Assembly (NCBI RefSeq): GCF_002914525.1
Contig: NZ_LODW01000059.1
Span: 124,001 to 188,000 of the forward strand
Source: Rhizobium hidalgonense
Lineage (GTDB): Bacteria > Pseudomonadota > Alphaproteobacteria > Rhizobiales > Rhizobiaceae
DNA: 64,000 nt
Direction of reading: 5' to 3'
Shown here: positions 53,097 to 62,057 of the stretch, one piece after another
Position numbering within the stretch: the first letter of the stretch is position 1
How the letters are laid out: each line of letters starts with the position of its first letter
Translations under genes and position numbers: made by a program
Notes under the pieces: model-generated
Databases searched by the model: none
Seen by the model: the letters and a program-made list of their open reading frames with translations, nothing else
Told to the model about the DNA's origin: nothing

Positions 53097-53138
53097 TTTC
53101 GCCGGCAATTTCTTATGATTGCGAGTTTCAAAATGCTA

Positions 53139-53171
53139 CGGCGCCGCGCATCTGAAAGATACGCGGCGCCG
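53139..53171. terminator. Bidirectional hairpin between the binding-protein and formaldehyde dehydrogenase genes
   Basis: CGGCGCCGCG pairs with CGCGGCGCCG and the stem continues through ATCT/AGAT after one mismatch, around a 3-base loop. It lies between two convergent genes (stops at 53096 and 53197) and can serve both. No strong T-run. Confidence 0.75.
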
Positions 53172-53196
53172 CCAGTTTGCTCGTCATTCCTCGGTG

Positions 53197-54387
53197 TTAG
53201 GCGGCTTTCGCGACCTCTCCATGCGGGTCGAGGACGTATTTCGTCGCCGCGCCATGGTCGAAGCTTTCATATCCAGCAGCGGCATCGTCGAGGGGGATGA
53301 CCTTGGCGTTGACAATATCGGCAATCGGCAGCCGGTCGTGCAGGATCGCCTGCATGAGCTGGCGATTGTATTTCAGCACCGGCGTCTGCCCGGTGTGGAA
53401 GGACTGGGCCTTGGCCCAGCCGAGGCCGAAGCGGAGTGACAGATTGCCATGTTTGGCGGCATTGTCGACGGCGCCCGGATCCTCGGTGACGTAGAGGCCG
53501 GGAATGCCGATCGAACCTGCGGCGCGGGTGATCTCCATCATCTGGTTGAGCACGATCGCGGGCTGTTCGCCGCCCGAATGCCCTCTCGCCTCGAAGCCGA
53601 CCGCGTCGATGGCGCTGTCCACCTCATTGGTGCCGACCACCTGCGCGATCATGTCGCCAAGGCGGTCGCTCTGGGACAGGTCGATCGGCTCGAAACCGAC
53701 CTTCGCCGCATGCGCCAGGCGGTCCTTGTTGAAATCACCGATCATGACGACGGCCGCGCCGAGAATGCGAGCCGAAGCGGCAGCCGCAAGCCCGACCGGG
53801 CCGGCGCCGGCGACGTAGACGGTCGAGCCGACCCCGACGCCTGCCCGCACCGCCCCATGGAAGCCGGTGGGCAGAATGTCGGAAAGCATTGTGAGATCGC
53901 GGATCTTTGCCATCGCCTTGTCGCGATCCGGGATTTTGAGCAGGTTGAAATCGGCATAGGGAATGGTGACGTAGCGTGCCTGTCCGCCGATCCAGCCGCC
54001 CATGTCGACATAACCATAGGCGCCGCCGGCGCGGGCCGGGTTTACCGTCAGGCAGACGCCGGTATCCTGGGATTTGCAGCAGCGGCAACGGCCGCAGGCG
54101 ACGTTGAAGGGCACCGAGACGATATCGCCGATGTCGAGCATCTCGACGTCGACGCCTTTCTCGATGATCTCGCCGGTGATTTCATGGCCGAGGACCAGAC
54201 CCGGCATCGCCGTCGTGCGGCCGCGGACCATGTGCTGGTCGGAGCCGCAGATATTGGTCGAGATCACCTTCAGGATGACGCCGTGCTCGATACGGCGGCC
54301 GTCGGGCGCTTCCAGCTTCGGATCGTCGATGTCGCGAACTTCGACCTTGCCGGGCCTCAAATAAACGACGCCTCTATTCTTGCTCAT
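53197..54387 (-). CDS. fdhA: Glutathione-independent formaldehyde dehydrogenase
   Basis: 396 residues, zinc-dependent alcohol dehydrogenase family. Catalytic zinc ligands are in TNICGSDQHM and GLVLGHEITG; the structural zinc site is CGRCRCCKSQDTGVC; NAD binding is VYVAGAGPVGLAAAASA. GYVDMGGWIGGQARY and the late insert GIPGLYVTEDPG are typical of the Pseudomonas-type enzyme, which oxidises formaldehyde to formate with bound NAD. GGGAGGA precedes the ATG at 54387. It is monocistronic. It could dispose of formaldehyde from the demethylation reactions inferred elsewhere in this window. Confidence 0.92.
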   Translation of the reverse strand: MSKNRGVVYLRPGKVEVRDIDDPKLEAPDGRRIEHGVILKVISTNICGSDQHMVRGRTTAMPGLVLGHEITGEIIEKGVDVEMLDIGDIVSVPFNVACGRCRCCKSQDTGVCLTVNPARAGGAYGYVDMGGWIGGQARYVTIPYADFNLLKIPDRDKAMAKIRDLTMLSDILPTGFHGAVRAGVGVGSTVYVAGAGPVGLAAAASARILGAAVVMIGDFNKDRLAHAAKVGFEPIDLSQSDRLGDMIAQVVGTNEVDSAIDAVGFEARGHSGGEQPAIVLNQMMEITRAAGSIGIPGLYVTEDPGAVDNAAKHGNLSLRFGLGWAKAQSFHTGQTPVLKYNRQLMQAILHDRLPIADIVNAKVIPLDDAAAGYESFDHGAATKYVLDPHGEVAKAA

Positions 54388-55046
54388 GGATTCCTCCCAT
54401 TCGTTGAACGCCTCGATCTGCAACCGATGCAATCGATGGCAACTTTCCGCCGGCCTGCCTCCTCTGCAGCCCGGTATTCACAACGCCACATCCGGCGATA
54501 TTCGAATTTCGCAAACTGGCGGGGACAGATTGATGGAGGGGAGAGTGAAGACGATAGGTCGGGCCTGTCGTTCCGCTCGTCATCGCCGCCGCAATCCGCC
54601 GATTTGCTGCGCAAGAGCTGGTTTCCGGGCTCCAGAACCTCCTTTCGATTCATCCTGGAATCTTCGGTCGGCCTTCCAACGGTTCTGTCGCCAGTGACGA
54701 GCGCCTTGAACACCATAAGCAAACCATGCCCGGCAGAAAACAGCGCCCGAAAAAACGACATGGGTGCAACTCAAAGACGACAGTCGGAAAACTCCGATAG
54801 CATGTCGCCGGCAGGTATGAGTTGATCCCCGGAATAGGGCGGTTTTCCGGATCGGTTCAGAAGATTTGATTGCAGGCCCCGGATGAAATGGCTTGCGCGA
54901 TGCAGGGTTCCTCCATCACGCTGTGACCGCATCTGTCCAACCAGGGGCAAATGCCGTTTCCAATCGTGATTGGACATCGGCTGCGACCTGAGCGACGCTA
55001 TTCTTGGGAGCGGACCATCTATTTTTCTCGAGGATAGGAGGCCGAA
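54388..55046. other. Spacer of about 0.66 kb without a clear gene
   Basis: A minus-strand frame (54384-54761) would encode 125 residues rich in Arg and Ser, with no domain and a position overlapping the formaldehyde dehydrogenase start, so it is probably chance. The region holds the promoters of the dehydrogenase and of the hypothetical gene at 55047. Confidence 0.4.
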
Positions 55047-55481
55047 ATGGAACAGTATGCACTGGAGCAGTTGAAAACGATTGCGAAGGTCAGCACGACC
55101 TGCAAGCGCCTTGAATTGACACGGCGCGAACGGATTGAACGGTGGGCCGAAAGTCTCGAACGCAGCCCCAAGCCGTTTCTTAGGACGCTTCACGAAACAG
55201 AATATCAGCCGATCGCAGATCGTATTGCCTTGCGCGATGACGATACTCCGATCTCTGTGGCATTTGCTGATCCCATTCTGCGGGCGGCAGGAATGGAAAA
55301 TGACAGCTACGGAGAAGCCATACGATTCTTCGAACTCAGTGACGGGGAATTGCACGAGCTTGTCTGCTTCTGCCATTTCGGTGAACGCGTCAGCGCGGCA
55401 ACAGTCGCTCGCCGTGTGCGTAAGATGGCAGATCCCCAACCAAGCGGATTTTTCGCTCAGCTTCGTGCGTTCTTCGGCTAA
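55047..55481 (+). CDS. Hypothetical protein
   Basis: 144 residues behind a consensus AGGAGG site. It is mostly helical by pattern, with a short basic N-terminal helix (KRLELTRRERIERWAE) and the pair ELHELVCFCHFGE in the middle. No signal peptide, membrane helix or metal motif apart from two close cysteines and a histidine (CFCH). I do not recognise a family. Codon use is like its neighbours, so it is probably a true gene. It is convergent with the EamA gene. Confidence 0.7.
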   Translation: MEQYALEQLKTIAKVSTTCKRLELTRRERIERWAESLERSPKPFLRTLHETEYQPIADRIALRDDDTPISVAFADPILRAAGMENDSYGEAIRFFELSDGELHELVCFCHFGERVSAATVARRVRKMADPQPSGFFAQLRAFFG

Positions 55482-55518
55482 TCGAGGCCAAAGACCATAT
55501 GACGCTGTAAAGCTGGCT

Positions 55519-56424
55519 CTAGCCGTCTCGTAACCGCTGGCTGCGGTTGAAGTCGATTGCCGTATGCCAGAACACGGCGCCAAGGATGATCGCGCCGCCG
55601 AAATAGGTGGCGATCGGCGGTTGCTCGGAAAACAGCAGCCAGACCCAGAAGGGCGTCAGCACGATTTCCATCGTGCCGATCAGCGCGGCCTCCGCCGGCG
55701 CCATCCGCTTTGCCCCGGCGAGGAAGAGCACGAGCGCCAGCGAAAAATTGGTGGCGCCGAAGGCGGCAAGAACGATCCAGTTGTGCAGGTCGAGCGAGCC
55801 GACCGAACCGAACGGCGCGAATATGACGAGGGTCAGAAAGGCGCTGACGACGGTCGGCGGTAGGCTCGGCACGCCGGGACTGATGCGCGGAATGATGATG
55901 ACGAGTGCGAAAGAGGCAGTCATGCCGAGCGCCAGCAGGTCGCCCCAACCGGTGCCGCCGCCGATCGACGAGGCGACGATAACCGCGACGCCGCAGAACG
56001 AGACGGCGCCGGCAATCAGGGTCCGCCGGGCAACTTTTTCTTTCAGAATGATCCAGCCGAACAGGGCCGCGATGAAGGGCGTGGTCGCATAGATCATCGT
56101 CACATTGGCGACGGTGGTCATATAAAGCGATCCGATGAAGCATCCCTGACTGAAGGTCTGGCATGCGATCATCGCCAGGCCCGACGGATGGAAGACGGAA
56201 CGCCATTGCCGCCGCGAAATGCCCCCTTCGAGGAAAAGGCAGGGGATCAGCAGGAACAGGCCTCCGAACAACGACCGCCAGGCGATCGCCGTCCATACGT
56301 CGGTCGTGAGCAGCCGCGAGTAAACGCCGCTGGCACTCCAGGCAAAAGTCGCGGCAACGATGAGAAGCACACCCTTCTCGTGCTCGCTGCCTGCGAGGCG
56401 CGTGGTCGGATTTTGAATGGTCAC
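55519..56424 (-). CDS. EamA-family (DMT) metabolite exporter
   Basis: About 301 residues with ten hydrophobic helices in two EamA repeats. Repeat 1 contains AWRSLFGGLFLLIPC and YATTPFIAALFGWIILKEKV; repeat 2 has AEAALIGTMEIVLTPFWVWLL. Such proteins export amino acids or other metabolites. The GTG at 56424 is preferred over the ATG at 56514 because it leaves about 110 bases for the divergent promoters shared with the LysR gene. The divergent layout suggests control by that regulator. Confidence 0.85.
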   Translation of the reverse strand: MTIQNPTTRLAGSEHEKGVLLIVAATFAWSASGVYSRLLTTDVWTAIAWRSLFGGLFLLIPCLFLEGGISRRQWRSVFHPSGLAMIACQTFSQGCFIGSLYMTTVANVTMIYATTPFIAALFGWIILKEKVARRTLIAGAVSFCGVAVIVASSIGGGTGWGDLLALGMTASFALVIIIPRISPGVPSLPPTVVSAFLTLVIFAPFGSVGSLDLHNWIVLAAFGATNFSLALVLFLAGAKRMAPAEAALIGTMEIVLTPFWVWLLFSEQPPIATYFGGAIILGAVFWHTAIDFNRSQRLRDG

Positions 56425-56536
56425 GCTGATAGTCTCAAAGAAGGAAGTCGAACGCCGCCCATTTCTGCCCCAGCAATTGACATAAGACAAACGAATAGTA
56501 GAGATAGCTCTCATCGATTTTTTCTATGGCTATCTG

Positions 56537-57412
56537 ATGCATGAACCCATCGAGAGCGAGCTGCTGAGGACCTTCCTGGTCGTCGCCGAGACGTCGAATT
56601 TCTCCGCGGCTGCCCAGCGCATCGGACGGACGCAGTCAGCCGTCAGCACCCAGATCAAGAGACTTGAGCAGACGATCGGCGAGGCTCTCTTCGAGCGTGG
56701 CGCCCGTGGCGTTCAACTCACGCGCCCGGGCATCCAGCTTGTGCCCTATGCCCGAAGGGTCATCGATCTGCTGAACGAGGCCGCCGCGACGATCCGCAGC
56801 AAACCGCTCGATGGACCGGTACGCATCGGCATTCCCGAGGAATATAGCCAGACGGTGCTGCCGGCAGCCCTTGCAGCTTTCGCCGTACGCCACCCGGCGG
56901 TCGAGGTCACCGTCTCCTGCGACTATACATCACGCAACCTCGCCGCCCTGGAGCGGGACGAGCTCGATCTGGCCGTCGTTTTCGACTGGAGCGACGAGAC
57001 GAAAGGCGAAGTCATTTGCATTGATCCCACCGTCTGGGTCACATCGTTGGTCCATCGGCTGCACGATCTCGATCCGCTTCCCATCGCCACCTATCGCAAC
57101 TCCACCTGGTCCCGCGACTTTGCGCTCCGGTCGCTGGAGCAGATCGGCCGCAATTACCGGATCGCCTTCATCGCCGATACGGGTTCGGGACTGAAAAATG
57201 CGCTGATCGCCGGCCTTGCCGTCACCACGCTTTCCCGCAGCAGCATCCCTCCCGGCTGCCGGGAGCTGACTGCCGAAGACGGTTTCCCGCCGGTTGATTC
57301 GTCGAAGGTCGTGCTCCGACGCAGCACCTACCGTTCCACCGAAGCCATCCGCGAGCTTGCCGAAATGATCCGGGAGGCGTTCCAGCCTACGTCGGCGGCG
57401 CCGATGGCATGA
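56537..57412 (+). CDS. LysR-family transcriptional regulator
   Basis: 291 residues. The N-terminal winged helix-turn-helix is LRTFLVVAETSNFSAAAQRI followed by TQSAVSTQIKRLEQ; the periplasmic-binding-like effector domain starts near residue 90 (VRIGIPEEYSQTVLPAAL). It is divergent from the EamA exporter gene, its probable target. Its 3' end overlaps the 3' end of the convergent GATase-AraC regulator by 26 bases. Confidence 0.92.
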   Translation: MHEPIESELLRTFLVVAETSNFSAAAQRIGRTQSAVSTQIKRLEQTIGEALFERGARGVQLTRPGIQLVPYARRVIDLLNEAAATIRSKPLDGPVRIGIPEEYSQTVLPAALAAFAVRHPAVEVTVSCDYTSRNLAALERDELDLAVVFDWSDETKGEVICIDPTVWVTSLVHRLHDLDPLPIATYRNSTWSRDFALRSLEQIGRNYRIAFIADTGSGLKNALIAGLAVTTLSRSSIPPGCRELTAEDGFPPVDSSKVVLRRSTYRSTEAIRELAEMIREAFQPTSAAPMA

Positions 57413-58379
57413 TGCGCCGGCGCAAGCGGTGCCTCGTCTGCGATGGGCTCTCAGAGAAACTCGCCCGGTAGCTTCTGGCAAAGGCCGAGGCCGAATTGAA
57501 GCCGGTTGCCGCCGCGATGTCGGCGAAAGATGCTGTCGTCTCGATCACCTTGCGGCGCGCCGTGTTTAGACGCAGCGCCAGATAATGCACATGGGGCGGC
57601 GCGCCGATGCTCTGCTGGAAGAGATCCTGCAGATGCCGGGCGCTGACGCCTATCCTGCGGGCGAGTCGCGTCAAAACCAGCGGTTGCTCGATATGTTCTT
57701 CCATCAGTCGCACTGCCTGCGTCACGCGGGGGTCCTGCATGCGCAGGCCCGCCGAAGCTGCGAAAAGCGGTTCGTCCACATGGAAGGAAGGCTGCTCGTA
57801 GCGGAACAGCCGGCTGACCTCGAGTGCCAGCGAATAACCCTGCCGCTGCCGGATCACCTCAAGCATCAGGTCGACAGTCGGCAGCGAACCTGAGGTCGTC
57901 AGCCGCTTGCCGTCGACGACGAAACGATCCCTGACGGCCTGCACCTCAGGATAAGCCGTGGCAAAGTCCTCGTAATCCTCCCAATGGACGGTCGCCGGCT
58001 GCCCGTCGAGCAGGCTTGCTTCGGCCAGCAGCCAGGTGCCGGACTCGATACCGGCGATCATCGTGCGGTAGCGGGCAGCCTGCGAGAGCTGCATCTTCAG
58101 CGCCGGCGTCGCGCTTTTCCGCCAGTTGTAACTGGCCAGCACGAAAAGCGGCGTCTCCTCACTCGTCACCCGGAAGGTTCCGTCGGCCGGAATGGCGATA
58201 TGGCTGGTGGTCGGGATCGGCGCCCCGTCCGGCGTCAGCAGCCGCCATCGATAGAGCTCGCTGCCGGCGATGCGGTTGGCGCCGCGCAGCGGCTCGATGA
58301 CCGAGGCGACCAGGATAAGGTTTGTCTCCGGCAGGACGAGAAGGTCGATATCAAGCCGTTCCGTTGATCGCTGCAGCAA
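57387..58379 (-). CDS. cdhR: GATase-domain AraC regulator of carnitine catabolism, CdhR/GlxA-like
   Basis: About 330 residues. The N-terminal domain is the class I amidotransferase-like fold of GlxA-type regulators (YRTMIAGIESGTWLLAEASLL around the former catalytic elbow, here without Cys). The C-terminal AraC domain has FADIAAATGFNSASAFARSY. A TTG at 58379 with GGGAGG 6 bases ahead starts the conserved region; an ATG at 58445 is the alternative. It is divergent from the carnitine operon, the same arrangement by which CdhR controls carnitine genes in Pseudomonas. 3-Dehydrocarnitine or a related betaine would be the effector (inference). Confidence 0.82.
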   Translation of the reverse strand: MLQRSTERLDIDLLVLPETNLILVASVIEPLRGANRIAGSELYRWRLLTPDGAPIPTTSHIAIPADGTFRVTSEETPLFVLASYNWRKSATPALKMQLSQAARYRTMIAGIESGTWLLAEASLLDGQPATVHWEDYEDFATAYPEVQAVRDRFVVDGKRLTTSGSLPTVDLMLEVIRQRQGYSLALEVSRLFRYEQPSFHVDEPLFAASAGLRMQDPRVTQAVRLMEEHIEQPLVLTRLARRIGVSARHLQDLFQQSIGAPPHVHYLALRLNTARRKVIETTASFADIAAATGFNSASAFARSYRASFSESPSQTRHRLRRRIMPSAPPT

Positions 58380-58484
58380 AGTCGCCTCCCGCTTGTTCCG
58401 ATAATGTATCAATAGCTTCCGAGAATGCAAAGCATCTCCGCCCATCCTGCCGCGTAATGCTTGATAAGACGGGAGAACAAAAAC

Positions 58485-59387
58485 ATGCCTCTTGCGATGA
58501 ACCGCGATGTCTTCATCACCTGCGCCGTCACCGGCGCCGGCGACACGGTTTCCAGATCCAGCCACGTTCCCATCACTCCCAAGCAGATCGCGGATTCCGC
58601 GATCGACGCCGCCAAGGCTGGGGCGGCCGTTGTTCACTGCCATGTCCGCGATCCGGAAACGGGGACCGCCAGCCGCCGCAACGATCTCTACAGGGAGGTC
58701 ACGGACCGCATCCGTTCGGCAGATGTCGACGTCGTCCTCAATCTAACAGCCGGCATGGGCGGAGACCTGATCTTCGGCGATGTCGAAAGCCCACTTCCCC
58801 TCAATCCAAAAGGCACGGATATGGCAGGCGCTACCGAACGCGTCAGCCATGTTGCCGAATGCCTGCCCGAGATCTGCACGCTCGACTGCGGTACGATGAA
58901 TTTCAACCTCGGCGACTATGTCATGACCAACACGCCGGCCATGCTGCGGGCGATGGCAAGCAAGATGACGGCTCTTGGTGTGCGGCCGGAGATCGAGGCC
59001 TTCGACACCGGCCATCTGTGGTTCGCCAGGCAGCTTGCCGAAGAGGGCCTGATCGAAGACCCGGTGCTGATTCAGCTCTGCATGGGCATTCCCTGGGGCG
59101 CGCCGGACGATCTCAATACCTTCATGGCGATGGTCAACAACGTGCCCGAGAGCTGGACCTTCTCGGCTTTTTCGATCGGCCGCAACGCCATGGCCTATCC
59201 GGCGGCGGCGGTTCTGGCCGGCGGCAACGTGCGGGTCGGCCTCGAGGACAATCTCTTTGTCGGCAAAGGCCAGCTCGCCACCAATGCGCAGCTCGTCGAA
59301 AAGGCCGCGCAGGTGATCGAAGGCATGGGCGCGCGCATCATCGGACCGGAAGATGTGCGCAAGAAGCTGAAGCTGACGAAACGCTGA
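58485..59387 (+). CDS. cdhC: BKACE-family 3-dehydrocarnitine cleavage enzyme
   Basis: 300 residues, beta-keto acid cleavage enzyme fold. VFITCAVTGAG opens the barrel, HCHVRDPETG near residue 50 gives zinc-binding histidines, and EAFDTGHLWF and MGIPWGAPDD are further family stretches. With acetyl-CoA it converts 3-dehydrocarnitine to glycine-betaine-CoA and acetoacetate. GGGAG nine bases ahead favours the ATG at 58485 over the one at 58461. The next gene encodes carnitine dehydrogenase, which supports this substrate rather than 3-keto-5-aminohexanoate. Confidence 0.88.
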   Translation: MPLAMNRDVFITCAVTGAGDTVSRSSHVPITPKQIADSAIDAAKAGAAVVHCHVRDPETGTASRRNDLYREVTDRIRSADVDVVLNLTAGMGGDLIFGDVESPLPLNPKGTDMAGATERVSHVAECLPEICTLDCGTMNFNLGDYVMTNTPAMLRAMASKMTALGVRPEIEAFDTGHLWFARQLAEEGLIEDPVLIQLCMGIPWGAPDDLNTFMAMVNNVPESWTFSAFSIGRNAMAYPAAAVLAGGNVRVGLEDNLFVGKGQLATNAQLVEKAAQVIEGMGARIIGPEDVRKKLKLTKR

Positions 59388-59394
59388 GGATATC

Positions 59395-60882
59395 ATGACC
59401 AAGATCAGCAAGGCGGCCTGTATCGGTGGCGGCGTCATCGGCGGCGGATGGATCGCCCGCTTTCTGCTGGCCGGCATCGACGTCGATGTGTTCGATCCGC
59501 ATCCGGAAGCCGGCCGCATCGTCGGCGAAGTGATCGCCAATGCCGAAAAAGCCTATGCCATGCTGACCGGCGCACCGCTGCCGCCGCAGGGCAGGCTCCG
59601 TTTCTGCGCGACATTGCAGGAAGCCGTTGCCGATGCCGACTGGATCCAGGAAAGCGTGCCGGAAAGGCTCGACCTCAAGCGCGGCGTGCTGACCGAGATC
59701 GACGCCGCGGCGCGTCCGGACGCGCTGATCGGCTCGTCCACATCGGGCCTGTTGCCGACCGATCTGCAGCGCGACATGAGACACCCCGAACGGCTCTTCG
59801 TCGCCCATCCCTATAATCCCGTCTACCTGCTGCCGCTCGTCGAAATCGTCGGCGGTGCAAAAACCTCGGCTGCGACCATCCAGTCGGCGATGGAGAGACT
59901 GCCGCCGATCGGCATGAAGGGCGTCCACATCGCCAAGGAGATCGAGGCCTTCGTCGGCGACCGGCTGCTCGAAGCGCTCTGGCGCGAGGCCCTCTGGCTC
60001 ATCCATGATGATATTTGCACCGTCGAGACGCTCGACGACGTCATCCGTTATTCCTTCGGCCTTCGCTGGGCGCAAATGGGCTTGTTCCAGACCTATCGCA
60101 TCGCCGGCGGCGAGGCCGGCATGCGCCACTTCCTCGCCCAGTTCGGTCCCTGCCTCGCCTGGCCCTGGACCAAGCTCACCGATGTCGTCGATCTCGACGA
60201 TGCGCTGATCGAAAAGATCGGCCGGCAATCCGACGAACAGGCGGCCGGCCTGTCGATCCGCGAGCTCGAACGCATTCGCGACGAAAACCTCGTCGGCATC
60301 CTGCAGGCGCTGAAGGGCGGCGATGGCGGCAAAGGCTGGGGCGCCGGCAAGCTGTTGAAGGATTTCGAGCAATCACTTTGGGCAGACGGCGGCGCGACCG
60401 CCTCACTCGACCCGTCGAAGCCGCTGAGGCTGGTCGAAACCAAGGTCAGCCCCGCCTGGGTGGATTACAACGGCCATATGACCGAACACCGCTATCTGCA
60501 GGTGTTCGGCGATACCTCCGATGCGTTGCTTCGCCTGATCGGCGTCGATCTCGCCTATGTCGAGGCGGGGCAGAGCTATTATACGGTGGAAAGCCATATC
60601 CGCCATCTCGGCGAAGCCAAACTCGGGCAGGCGATCCATTCCACCTGCCAGGTCCTCGCCGCTGACGAGAAACGGCTGCATCTCTTCCATACACTGCAAG
60701 ACACGGCGACGGGCGCGGTGATCGCAACTGCTGAACAGATGCTGCTGCATGTCGACAGCAAGGCGGGCAAGTCCGTGCCGGCGCCGGCCGCTGTGCTCGA
60801 TAAAATCAAGGCGATCGTCGTGGCTCATTCGGATTTGGCGCTGCCGGAAGGTGCCGGCCGTTCCGTCGGCCAGAGGCGGTAG
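59395..60882 (+). CDS. lcdH: Carnitine 3-dehydrogenase fused to a betainyl-CoA thioesterase
   Basis: 495 residues. Residues 1-320 are a 3-hydroxyacyl-CoA-dehydrogenase-like NAD enzyme: IGGGVIGGGWIARFLLAGID, QESVPERLDLKR and VAHPYNPVYLLPLVEIV. From about 342 a hot-dog thioesterase domain follows (SPAWVDYNGHMTEHRYLQVF). The first part oxidises L-carnitine to 3-dehydrocarnitine; the second releases glycine betaine from betainyl-CoA after the BKACE step. In Pseudomonas the two activities are separate proteins (CdhA, CdhB); the fusion is known from Rhizobiales. Starts 7 bases after the BKACE stop. Confidence 0.9.
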   Translation: MTKISKAACIGGGVIGGGWIARFLLAGIDVDVFDPHPEAGRIVGEVIANAEKAYAMLTGAPLPPQGRLRFCATLQEAVADADWIQESVPERLDLKRGVLTEIDAAARPDALIGSSTSGLLPTDLQRDMRHPERLFVAHPYNPVYLLPLVEIVGGAKTSAATIQSAMERLPPIGMKGVHIAKEIEAFVGDRLLEALWREALWLIHDDICTVETLDDVIRYSFGLRWAQMGLFQTYRIAGGEAGMRHFLAQFGPCLAWPWTKLTDVVDLDDALIEKIGRQSDEQAAGLSIRELERIRDENLVGILQALKGGDGGKGWGAGKLLKDFEQSLWADGGATASLDPSKPLRLVETKVSPAWVDYNGHMTEHRYLQVFGDTSDALLRLIGVDLAYVEAGQSYYTVESHIRHLGEAKLGQAIHSTCQVLAADEKRLHLFHTLQDTATGAVIATAEQMLLHVDSKAGKSVPAPAAVLDKIKAIVVAHSDLALPEGAGRSVGQRR

Positions 60883-60892
60883 GAGGAGCGAC

Positions 60893-62053
60893 ATGGATTT
60901 CGGGCTCAGCCAGGAACAGGAAATGATCGTCGATACGGTTCGCGCCTTCGTCGAAACCGAAATCTATCCGCATGAGAACGAGGTCGAGCGCACCGGCATG
61001 GTTCCGCCGGAACTCGGGCGCGAGATCCAGCGCAAATGCATCGAGCTCGGCTTCTATGCCTGCAATTTTCCGGAGGAACTCGGCGGGGCCGGCCTCGATC
61101 ATGTCACCTTCACGCTGGTCGAGCGGGAGCTCGGACGCGGGTCCCTCGGGCTGACGGTTTTCTTCGGCCGGCCCTCCGGCATCCTGATGGCCTGCGAGGG
61201 CGAGCAGCGCGAACGTTATCTGCTGCCGGCGGTGCGCGGCGAGAAAATCGATGCGCTCGCCATCACCGAGCCGGATGCCGGTTCCGATATGCGCGGTATG
61301 AAATGCGCTGCTCGCCGCGACGGCGGCGACTTCGTGCTGAACGGCACGAAGCATTTCATCTCGCATGCCGACGTCGCCGATTTCGTCACCGTATTTGCCG
61401 CGACGGGCGAGGAGGAAACGCCGAAAGGCATCAAGAAGAAGATCACCGCCTTTCTCGTCGATCGCGGCACGCCCGGCTTTCAAATCCTCAAAGGCTACGA
61501 GTCCGTTTCGCATCGCGGCTACCACAACTCAACGCTCAGCTTCGAAGATTGCCGCATTCCGCAAGCCCAGGTGCTGGGCGAGGTGCATCGCGGCTTCGAT
61601 ATCGCCAATCAATGGCTTTACGGCACCCGGCTGACGGTTGCCGCCACCTGTGTCGGCCGGGCGCGGCGCGTCTTCGAGATGGCCCTGCCCTATGCCGCCG
61701 AACGCAAGCAGTTCGGCAGGCCGATCGGCGCCAATCAGGGCGTGTCGTTCAAGCTCGCCGACATGATCACCGAGATCGACGCGGCCGACTGGCTGACGCT
61801 TGCTGCCGCCTGGCAGGTCGATGCCGGCCGTCCCGCGGACCGGCAGATCGCCTCCGCCAAGCTCTACGCCTCCGAAATGCTCGCCCGCGTTACCGACGAG
61901 GCGATCCAGATCTTTGGTGGCATGGGTCTCATGGACGACCTGCCGCTTGCCCGCTTCTGGCGCGACGCCCGTGTCGAGCGCATCTGGGACGGCACCTCCG
62001 AGATTCAGCGGCACATCATCAGCCGCGATCTGCTCCGGCCCTTGGGAGCATGA
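60893..62053 (+). CDS. Acyl-CoA dehydrogenase, candidate gamma-butyrobetainyl-CoA dehydrogenase
   Basis: 386 residues. ITEPDAGSDMRGMKC is the flavin/substrate motif; RRVFEMALPYAAERKQFG and IFGGMGLMDDLPL follow. At the usual catalytic glutamate the protein reads RIWDGTSEIQRH, so Asp stands in place of Glu. AGGAGG precedes the ATG. In the carnitine operon it probably oxidises gamma-butyrobetainyl-CoA to crotonobetainyl-CoA, allowing gamma-butyrobetaine to enter the carnitine route as described in Agrobacterium. No separate enoyl-CoA hydratase is seen before the window ends. Confidence 0.82.
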   Translation: MDFGLSQEQEMIVDTVRAFVETEIYPHENEVERTGMVPPELGREIQRKCIELGFYACNFPEELGGAGLDHVTFTLVERELGRGSLGLTVFFGRPSGILMACEGEQRERYLLPAVRGEKIDALAITEPDAGSDMRGMKCAARRDGGDFVLNGTKHFISHADVADFVTVFAATGEEETPKGIKKKITAFLVDRGTPGFQILKGYESVSHRGYHNSTLSFEDCRIPQAQVLGEVHRGFDIANQWLYGTRLTVAATCVGRARRVFEMALPYAAERKQFGRPIGANQGVSFKLADMITEIDAADWLTLAAAWQVDAGRPADRQIASAKLYASEMLARVTDEAIQIFGGMGLMDDLPLARFWRDARVERIWDGTSEIQRHIISRDLLRPLGA

Positions 62054-62057
62054 GCCG

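Noticed and set aside
54384..54761. A 125-codon minus-strand frame upstream of fdhA
   Set aside because: Overlaps the fdhA start, Arg/Ser-rich, with no recognisable domain.
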